Assembly: GCA_009731375.1 (NCBI GenBank)
Contig: BJOX01000143.1
Coordinates: 572,979 to 599,913 of the forward strand
DNA: 26,935 bases
Direction of reading: 5' to 3'
From: Paulinella micropora
Taxonomy: Eukaryota > Cercozoa > Imbricatea > Euglyphida
The notes under the pieces were generated by a model that saw only the letters and a list, made by a program, of their open reading frames with translations, was not told the origin of the DNA and made no database searches. Within the stretch, counting starts at the first letter, position 1. The number at the start of each line of letters is the position of its first letter. Shown one piece after another: positions 1 through 26,935 of the stretch. Both the position numbers and the translations under genes were made by a program.

Positions 1-335
1 AATCCTGTTCCCTCAGGGTGCCCTTTCTCGCTTGTTGAGCCCGGAATAAAACCCACAGTGCTCTGTCGGTTTATACTAGACTGTCGAACAGTCTCGAAAC
101 TCCATCTGCTTACCGGGGCCTCTGTAATGGAGGTGGGAGCTCGTTCTGCAAGGGGCGCTTATGGAACGAGCCCTGGCCCCGCCTGGTACTAGGGAGATTT
201 GGTATCGCCTGTATCAGTCCCTTCCGTGCAAACATCACGGCTTAGCTGGGCATCGGGTTAATACTTTACCCACAGACCACCTTGGTTGACGAAATCAGAA
301 GCTCCTTTTTTCTGACATTAGTCGATATCTCATCT
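1..335 (+). repeat. Dispersed repeat R1, copy A
   Basis: This roughly 330-bp non-coding unit is repeated almost unchanged at 25104-25428 in the same orientation, with only a handful of substitutions and small indels. It contains two short hairpin motifs: an AGACTGT/ACAGTCT pair around a CGA loop near 83-99, and GCTCGTTC/GAACGAGC arms near 139-170. No convincing reading frame is shared by the two copies, so I call it a dispersed repeat of unknown class. Both copies run directly into a TCTA microsatellite. Confidence 0.8.
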
Positions 336-364
336 ATCCATCCATCTGTACATCCATCCATCTG

Positions 365-403
<39 letters not shown>

Positions 404-406
404 GAG
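336..406. repeat. CATC/TCTA microsatellite
   Basis: Tetranucleotide CATC and TCTA units directly follow repeat R1. The same arrangement follows the second R1 copy near 25.43 kb. Confidence 0.9.
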
Positions 407-435
407 CCTAACCCTAATAAAGCGCGTTCAACACC

Positions 436-660
436 TCCCAGAATTCCGGGTTTCTGGTGCCACTTTCTGGTGGTCTGCTTCCTGAAAAGCCTGGCCTGTG
501 GTGCCACTTTCGGGTTTCTGGGGCCACTTTCTGGTGGTTTGCTTTCTGAAAAGCCTGGCCTGCGGTGCCACTTGCACACCCAGAAATGGTTTGCTTCCTG
601 AACAGCCTGGCCTGTGGGGGTGCCACTTTCACACCCCAGAACCCGAAAATCTTGGTGTAG
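436..660. repeat. Tandem ~60-bp repeat R2, copy A
   Basis: Degenerate tandem units contain GGTTTCTGGTGCCAC, GGTTTGCTTCCTGAA and AAGCCTGGCCTG. The same units recur at 25853-26085. Open frames exist on both strands, but the copies differ by frame-changing indels, so I read this as satellite-like DNA. Short telomere-like CCCTAA stretches flank it near 407-418 and 676-705. Confidence 0.8.
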
Positions 661-768
661 AAACGGACCTAATTAGTAACCCTAACCCTTAACCCTAATC
701 CTAACTCCATCTTCTTACCATCACCTACAACCCGCCCGTCCGCAAATTTTTCTCCCAGGTGTGTAATT

Positions 769-895
769 TTATGTATGTATGTATGTATGTATGTATGTAT
801 GTATGTATGTATGTATGTATGTATGCATGCATGCATGTATGTATGTATGTATGGTATGGTATGGCATGGCATGGCATGGCATGCATGCATGTATG

Positions 896-929
<34 letters not shown>

Positions 930-1546
930 TGCGTCCAGGAGCCTGAGCTGGACGCCTTCGACATACATACATACATACATTACATTACATTACATTACAT
1001 TATATTACATTACCTTACCTTACATACATACATACATACACACATACAAATGTAATGTAATGTAAGGTAAGGTAAGGTAAGGTCAAGGTCAAGGTCAGGT
1101 CAGGTCAGGTCATGTCATGTAACGTAACGTAACGTAACGTAACGTTATGTTATGTTATGTAATGTAATGTAATGTAATGTAATGTAATGTAATGTAATGT
1201 AATGTAATGTAATGTATGTATGTTAAGGAGCCTGAGCTGGACGCCTTCGACATACATCCATGCATACATACATACATACATACATACAAATGTAATGTAA
1301 TGTAATGTAATGTAATGTAATGTAATGTAGTGTATGTATGTATGTTAAGGAGCCTGAGCTGGACGCCTTCGACATACATACATACATTACATTACATTAC
1401 ATTACGTTACCTTACATACATACATACATACATACGTACATACATACATACATACATACATACAAATGTAATGTAATGTAATGTAATGTAACGTAATGTA
1501 ATGTAACGTAACGTAATGTAATGTAACGTAATGTATGTTTGTTAAG
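769..1546. repeat. ATGT / drifting pentanucleotide array with exon echoes
   Basis: ATGT and ACAT tetranucleotides alternate with TGTAA-type pentanucleotides. Three copies of the first 22 bases of the exon at 1547-1588, each with an upstream AG, lie inside it at 939-960, 1228-1249 and 1350-1371. They differ from the exon mainly by GAG in place of GAA in the first codon. Long frames here are periodic repeat translations. Confidence 0.85.
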
Positions 1547-10824
<9,278 letters not shown>

Positions 10825-11820
10825 AGTCGAAAAAATTCACTCTATATCGCACAAACACAAAAACAAGTATTACTGCGGCACGTGTCAATTGGCGAAAGTC
10901 CGTCCAACTCCAAATTTCTTATTCTCGCCCAATATCGATGATACAGTGATGATGAGCACGTCATTTGAAAGTACTTGACCTGAGCTTTGAAAGGATGCCA
11001 TCAGCATTGTCACATCACTACTATGAGAAGTTCCTAGTTCTTAACTACAATGAGCAATGACTTCAAGTGCTTCGATCTCAGCCAATGCTGGTTGCTGTCG
11101 CTTGTGCAGTGGCTTGTTTGAAAGCTCTCTTCTTCAAGAGCTTACTAATAAGCTAAGATACAGATTCTGGGCACCAGTATTGACTGAGAACGAAGCGCTT
11201 ACAGTCATTGCTAATTGCACTTAAGAATTAGGAATTTCTCATTAAGCTAGAATAGCTGAGATCAAAAGTTTGCGGGTGTTGACAGTTGACAGTCGTCCCC
11301 AGTAATTGTAACAAGGCGCCGACCCCGCAGACAGCCGTCGCAGCAGTGTGCGTGACCGTACTGTCCCGCAACACAGACAAGAGCAACAAGGAGCGAGGAT
11401 CAGCCAACAAGAAGCAACGATAGCAACGACAAGAACACCAACAACTACACAACAACACAAGAACCAAGAAGTAACAACAAACGGCCAACAACAAAATATA
11501 CATGACAGCAACTAGGAACCAACAACTACAAAGAAGTTTAGGGCGGCAAAGTGGGGTGCTCTAATTTTGAGTGGGGCAAAGAAAAAGTGCGGAAGGGTCG
11601 AAATCTTTCCAGCTGACTTTTGATTCGGTCAAAATGCCATGAAGCGAAAACGGACGAAAAAAAAAAATCATATTTTAAGTATCATGCAATACTAGCTTCT
11701 TAGAGACACCTGGAGTCTTTGTGTATAAGCTTATCCTGTCTGTTTCAAGTTCTCGCCTGCAGTGTGACATATTAATTCGTGACAACTTTTTGTTAAACTG
11801 ATTTTGTCACTCACTACAGC
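10825..11820. other. Likely 3' UTR and intergenic sequence
   Basis: About 1 kb of unique sequence follows the stop. I see no AATAAA near the stop and no supported gene. Two overlapping - strand frames at 11228-11511 are Cys/Leu-rich products of a CAACAA-rich stretch. Confidence 0.5.
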
Positions 11821-11846
11821 TATTATTAATACCGGTATTAATAATA
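11821..11846. repeat. Perfect 26-base palindrome
   Basis: TATTATTAATACC is followed immediately by its exact reverse complement. It lies just outside the left inverted repeat of the piggyBac-like element, in AT-rich sequence. Confidence 0.9.
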
Positions 11847-11966
11847 TTTACCGTTTACTAATATATAACTGTATTAGCTATTAAAATTAATATTGTAATA
11901 TTGCTCAGTAGCGACATGAATGATATTAATAATTTCAAGAGAAAAAAAAAAAAAAAAAAAAACTTC

Positions 11967-11993
11967 AGATTTGGTTGGAATTTCGATTTTGTG
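11967..11993 (+). repeat. Left inverted repeat of transposon
   Basis: Pairs with 15026-15053, about 25 of 28 positions matching. Confidence 0.65.
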
Positions 11994-12223
11994 ATGTCAC
12001 AAAAAATTTATCAATTTCTTAAATAAACTGCTATATGCGTCCGCAGAATGACGGAAATTTCCACGAAATAGTGTTTAAGTGCATGATATTGCCATTTGGT
12101 AATTTCGGTTACCAATTAGCAACGTTTTTCAGTGACAGGTTTTTGAAGAATTATTTTACAGTTTTTCGGCTCAATAAAACACAATTGATGACTGATCCTG
12201 CTTCCCCAACATCGTAGCAATCG

Positions 12224-14866
12224 TTGCGTAAAATTTGTCCACCTTTTCCGTGTGTAGAAGTAGAGAAAATGTGCATTTTCCTAACCCACCTTATTCTTTT
12301 TGAAATTGCCTTTTTGCATCACTTTTCTCAAAGTCATGGAGGTAGGGAGTCTCGTCACGTTTCGGCCCCTGCTGTGAAGCTAGGAAAGGCTTGGGCAAAG
12401 AGAAAATTTGGGGAAGCTGTCTACCAAGACATAAGGCTTGTGGGAACACTGAAGGAAGCAGAAACAAAGTATGCGAAGGCTTTAGTTAGTGACTCTTGAC
12501 TTTGATGAGAAAGACTATTTCTTCAAGACTGGGGATCTGAGACAAGAACAGAAGCATGCAGTGAATGGTTTCAAATGTATTAATATTGATGGTGATATGA
12601 AAGAGGTAGTAGTGCAGTTTTCAGATGATGAAGAAGCCACTGAAGAAGATCGTTCTGAACAGCAGTCTGGTGACATGAATGAGATGGAGTCGGAAGAGCC
12701 AGAGGAAGAGGAAGAGGAAGGAGGAGAAGAGGAGGATCACTCTGGTTACAACACATGCCCTTACTCAGACGCTCAAGCACAAAAGGAGGAACAGAAACAC
12801 ACAAACAATGGTTTCACTGCTGGCATGTGGGAATTGAAGGAACAGTTGGTAGACTGGAATGCAGATCGACCTGTGTTTCAAGTTACTCCTAAAACTAGGC
12901 TGGAGAATGCTGCCACAGCCGACCCCCCTGCGTATGTTTTCTTCTTTCTCTGCTCTTTTGTTTTTATGCTCTATTTCCAGTGCAGTGCAATATGCCCATG
13001 TGTTGTGCTTGTGTTTCATGCTGACCAAACGTGTCGACATGAATTGCATTCAGAGAACACAAGTTCGTACAACTTCATTCTGTCAAGATGTTTTCTTATG
13101 GTTTTCATCACTGTCTCTTTGTTCACGGTTTTTCACGGTCTGCATCTCTAACTTCCGGTTGCCATTTTTTTGTGCAATGTGTGTGCAGACATTTCATGCA
13201 CTTTATGCCGCACCAAAGGCAGTGTCTCGTATCATTGAGTTTACCAATGCTGTCCTCGCAAAGTTGAAGCAGCCTCACCTAGCAAAACCCATCGATCAGG
13301 ACGACTTTGCTGTCTTTTTGGGGTTGTTGATCAAAATTTCCCAGCTTGATAGGGGCAGGCGTCGAGCCCACTGGACCCACTCAGACGAAATGGGAATGGA
13401 TGGCCTGCCCGGTGACGGCTTTGGAAGGTACATGTCTGCTAATCGATTTCAGTCCATTTTGCAGAACCTATCAGCTGGCCCAGAAGCTACGGACGCAGAT
13501 CCATTTTTGCCGGTTCGTTTTATGATGGAAGAAACTAATAAGCGGTTTGCTTGGGCCATCCACCCAGGTCCCAGGATTACTGTCGACGAAAGTATGGGAA
13601 AATGGATAGGGAAAGACATGCCAGGTCAGGTATTTGTCCCTCAAAAACTAATTCCACTTGGGAGTGAATATCATACGGCCTGCGACGTTGTTTCGGGTGT
13701 GTGTGTTGCTTTGGAATGTGTGGAAGGTCAAGATCGTGATCGTGAAAAGGAAGAAGTGCAAGACTGGGGTGTAACCACTGCAACTACTTTGAGATTGGTC
13801 AAAGCCTGGTATGGAACTGGCCGCCTGATAGTCGGGGACTCTTGGTTCGCGTCTGTTAAGACTGCACTTGCTCTCAGGGCTTCGGGTCTCATTTTATTGG
13901 CATTGTCAAAACATCAACTACGAATTTTCCAAAAATCAAACTGTGGAAGGCCAGGGGAAACAACAAGGGTGATCTGGCCTCGGCTGTTTGTCAAAAGGAT
14001 GGATTCAACCTCCTTGCTGTCAACCAGAATGATCACAACATGCAGCAAATAATTGCTACTCGGGGATTACTTTGCCTGGTAAACCCAGGGAGGCACGGTT
14101 CAGCCAACAAAACAAGTTCATTCTGAGGTGCAATGTAGTGGCCAAGTATTACGAATCATTTAACGCGGTAGATTGCTTCAACTCTGTTCGCCACGGCACT
14201 TCATGCATGAATTTGAACGTCTCAGTACTGGTAATGCACTTGACTCAGGCAGACTTTCTCATCTTGATAGACTTTGTTCTTACCAACGCTTACTTGCACT
14301 ACATCTATTTTTTTCACACATCCCAAGCAATGTTTGTATTAATAAAAGGGAAAGGCACCAGCAGGCCAGGGTTTTTCAAAAATTTGGTGGCAGAAGCCTT
14401 GCTGAAGCAGAAACAAGCAGCTGATATTGATCATGTGATCCATGCTTTCGCCGAGTTCGGAGAACCTCCGTGGCCCTCAGCCGCTGTCAACGTTCCACAC
14501 TCCGAATTAGCCACATACAGTCTCATGGAGATGGCAGATGCAAAGAAACGCAAGAGAGAGCTGGGCGATGCGTTCAATCAGGCAATAACCAGGCCCAAAC
14601 GCAGTCGTTGTCGTGTGTGTAAGTATGTGACAGGAACTTCTGCCCCGGTCTTGACTTCTTTCGATTGCAAAACATGCGGGCCCGAAATGGCGCTATGTGG
14701 CTCAAAGGGTCGGGGGTGTCACGCCTGGCATTTCAAGCATGGAGATCCAAGAAAAATAAGAAGTGATTTGTGTGAGGCAGTCTTTTGTAGTCGTTGCCAA
14801 TTGGAAACAGCATTTTTGCAACCAGTTCTCCTACTGAGCGGGCAGACTCACCAGCCATCATATTAA
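12224..14866 (+). pseudogene. piggyBac-like (DDE_Tnp_1_7) transposase, frame-broken
   Basis: The reading passes through several frames. 12224-12499 and 12489-12932 give an N-terminal part with an Asp/Glu-rich tract. 12930-13190 looks like an intron (GTATGT to TGTGTGCAG). 13191-13890 gives the DDE core. The reading then shifts near 13880 and again near 14062, and ends at 14866. The three expected aspartates are visible: TVDESM (codon 13584), VGDSWFAS (13837) and NAVDCFN (14171). NRFQSIL and FLGLLIKI match the conserved N-lobe. The C-terminus has CRVC, CKTCG and CHAWHF, the cysteine-rich domain of this family. With at least two frame breaks in the core I judge it inactive; assembly indels are an alternative. 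In active members the enzyme excises and reinserts DNA at TTAA. Confidence 0.8.
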
Positions 14867-14978
14867 ACTTTTCTTTTAATTTTTTTCAAGTTTTGGGTCC
14901 GGTTTATTAATAATATAATGAATTTTTAATAATTTTTATAATTTTTTTTTTTCCTGCTTCTGAAAGTAGTTATTTTTC

Positions 14979-14994
14979 ATTGCCAATTGGCAAT
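14979..14994. repeat. 16-base palindrome near right end
   Basis: ATTGCCAATTGGCAAT is its own reverse complement. It lies just inside the right inverted repeat. Confidence 0.85.
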
Positions 14995-15025
14995 AATGCG
15001 CATGCACTTAAACAATAGTATCTAA

Positions 15026-15053
15026 CACAAAATCGAAATTTCAACTAAAATCT
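15026..15053 (-). repeat. Right inverted repeat of transposon
   Basis: Inverted partner of 11967-11993. Confidence 0.65.
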
Positions 15054-15132
15054 AAAAAAATCATATATTTTTTCCCCTCTGAAAGTTGAATGTAGTCACC
15101 AATATTAATAACAGTCGTTCAGTTGGGAACAA

Positions 15133-15133
<1 letters not shown>

Positions 15134-15164
<31 letters not shown>

Positions 15165-16157
15165 NNNNNNNNNNNNNNNNNNNNNNNNNNNNNNNNNNNN
15201 NNNNNNNNNNNNNNNNNNNNNNNNNNNNNNNNNNNNNNNNNNNNNNNNNNNNNNNNNNNNNNNNNNNNNNNNNNNNNNNNNNNNNNNNNNNNNNNNNNNN
15301 NNNNNNNNNNNNNNNNNNNNNNNNNNNNNNNNNNNNNNNNNNNNNNNNNNNNNNNNNNNNNNNNNNNNNNNNNNNNNNNNNNNNNNNNNNNNNNNNNNNN
15401 NNNNNNNNNNNNNNNNNNNNNNNNNNNNNNNNNNNNNNNNNNNNNNNNNNNNNNNNNNNNNNNNNNNNNNNNNNNNNNNNNNNNNNNNNNNNNNNNNNNN
15501 NNNNNNNNNNNNNNNNNNNNNNNNNNNNNNNNNNNNNNNNNNNNNNNNNNNNNNNNNNNNNNNNNNNNNNNNNNNNNNNNNNNNNNNNNNNNNNNNNNNN
15601 NNNNNNNNNNNNNNNNNNNNNNNNNNNNNNNNNNNNNNNNNNNNNNNNNNNNNNNNNNNNNNNNNNNNNNNNNNNNNNNNNNNNNNNNNNNNNNNNNNNN
15701 NNNNNNNNNNNNNNNNNNNNNNNNNNNNNNNNNNNNNNNNNNNNNNNNNNNNNNNNNNNNNNNNNNNNNNNNNNNNNNNNNNNNNNNNNNNNNNNNNNNN
15801 NNNNNNNNNNNNNNNNNNNNNNNNNNNNNNNNNNNNNNNNNNNNNNNNNNNNNNNNNNNNNNNNNNNNNNNNNNNNNNNNNNNNNNNNNNNNNNNNNNNN
15901 NNNNNNNNNNNNNNNNNNNNNNNNNNNNNNNNNNNNNNNNNNNNNNNNNNNNNNNNNNNNNNNNNNNNNNNNNNNNNNNNNNNNNNNNNNNNNNNNNNNN
16001 NNNNNNNNNNNNNNNNNNNNNNNNNNNNNNNNNNNNNNNNNNNNNNNNNNNNNNNNNNNNNNNNNNNNNNNNNNNNNNNNNNNNNNNNNNNNNNNNNNNN
16101 NNNNNNNNNNNNNNNNNNNNNNNNNNNNNNNNNNNNNCCCCCCCCCCCCCCCCCCCC
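15134..16157. other. 973-base assembly gap flanked by poly-C
   Basis: Ns at 15165-16137 lie between C runs. Content is unknown; it falls between the transposon and the 3' end of the - strand gene. Confidence 0.95.
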
Positions 16158-16226
16158 GCCACACAAACACACACACACAGACACACATTTCGGAGTCACG
16201 TTAATGACTGTTTTATCAATACCTGG

Positions 16227-26792
<10,566 letters not shown>

Positions 26793-26796
26793 CTTC

Positions 26797-26836
26797 ATAT
26801 ATATACACACATACATACACACATACATACATACAT

Positions 26837-26867
<31 letters not shown>

Positions 26868-26904
26868 TACACACATACATACATACATACATACATACAT
26901 ACAT

Positions 26905-26935
<31 letters not shown>
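26797..26935. repeat. ACAT/CA microsatellite
   Basis: ACAT tetranucleotides and CA tracts run to the window edge. No further exon is seen. Confidence 0.95.

Larger units (their letters stand above)
11967..15053 (+). mobile_element. Degenerate piggyBac-like transposon
   Basis: Imperfect inverted repeats at 11967-11993 and 15026-15053 share AATTTCGATTTTGTG and flanking bases. They enclose a transposase remnant, and both ends are AT-rich. I cannot fix the exact termini or a TTAA target duplication, so the inverted repeats may be subterminal. The base composition differs sharply from the surrounding microsatellites. Confidence 0.7.

Noticed and set aside
394-632. Proteins from the R2 repeat
   Set aside because: Overlapping frames on both strands, different in the second R2 block because of indels.
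11228-11511. Minus-strand Cys/Leu-rich gene
   Set aside because: Two overlapping frames with no splice or domain support, partly from a CAACAA-rich stretch.
12035-12217. Extra gene at the left of the transposon
   Set aside because: Short AT-rich frame with no recognisable domain, lying within the element's non-coding end.

Overview
The window looks like animal nuclear DNA. It has short spliced exons with GT/AG borders, an animal gene family (CC2D1/Lgd), a tRNA-derived SINE, a piggyBac-like transposon and degenerate TTAGGG-type sequence. The species cannot be told from the sequence. By eye well over half of the window is microsatellite: TCTA/GATA, ATGT/ACAT, TTG/TTA, TA, GT, CT, CTAC and pentanucleotides. 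Several assembly gaps sit inside or beside poly-G/poly-C. Most long open frames are translations of these repeats and are not genes.

Two convergent genes can be assembled exon by exon, because splice sites and codon phases agree across most junctions. On the + strand (1547-10824) lie the last 11 visible exons of a type I membrane protein: an FN3-like domain, one transmembrane helix and a cytoplasmic tail of about 90 residues ending in a stop. I do not recognise the family. On the - strand (26792 down to 16227) lies the 3' part of a CC2D1/Lgd orthologue: a DM14-like helical segment, a complete C2 domain spread over five exons, and a large last exon with the conserved C-terminal helical region. 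A decayed piggyBac-like element (about 11.97-15.05 kb) with a frame-broken DDD transposase and a cysteine-rich tail lies between the two 3' ends.

The most striking signal is what I call 'exon echoes'. Nearly every small exon that borders an intronic microsatellite has extra partial or whole copies of its edge, usually with the splice site, scattered inside that microsatellite. The FN3 exon at 5872-5919 has nine upstream copies in a TA-rich array. The 3' edge of one CC2D1 exon recurs about seven times through 1 kb of ATAGAT repeat. The start of the transmembrane exon occurs three times. A C2 exon lies in a 716-bp tandem duplication. This suggests that microsatellite expansion or rearrangement repeatedly carries exon borders with it, producing decoy splice sites and cryptic exons.

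Other structure includes a family of two-hairpin foldback elements (3.9, 7.8 and 26.1 kb, with relatives at 20.0-20.3 kb), a long-hairpin MITE with TA ends (24.06-24.27 kb), a composite repeat shared by the two ends of the window (1-660 and 25104-26085), and arrays whose pentanucleotide unit drifts stepwise by single substitutions.
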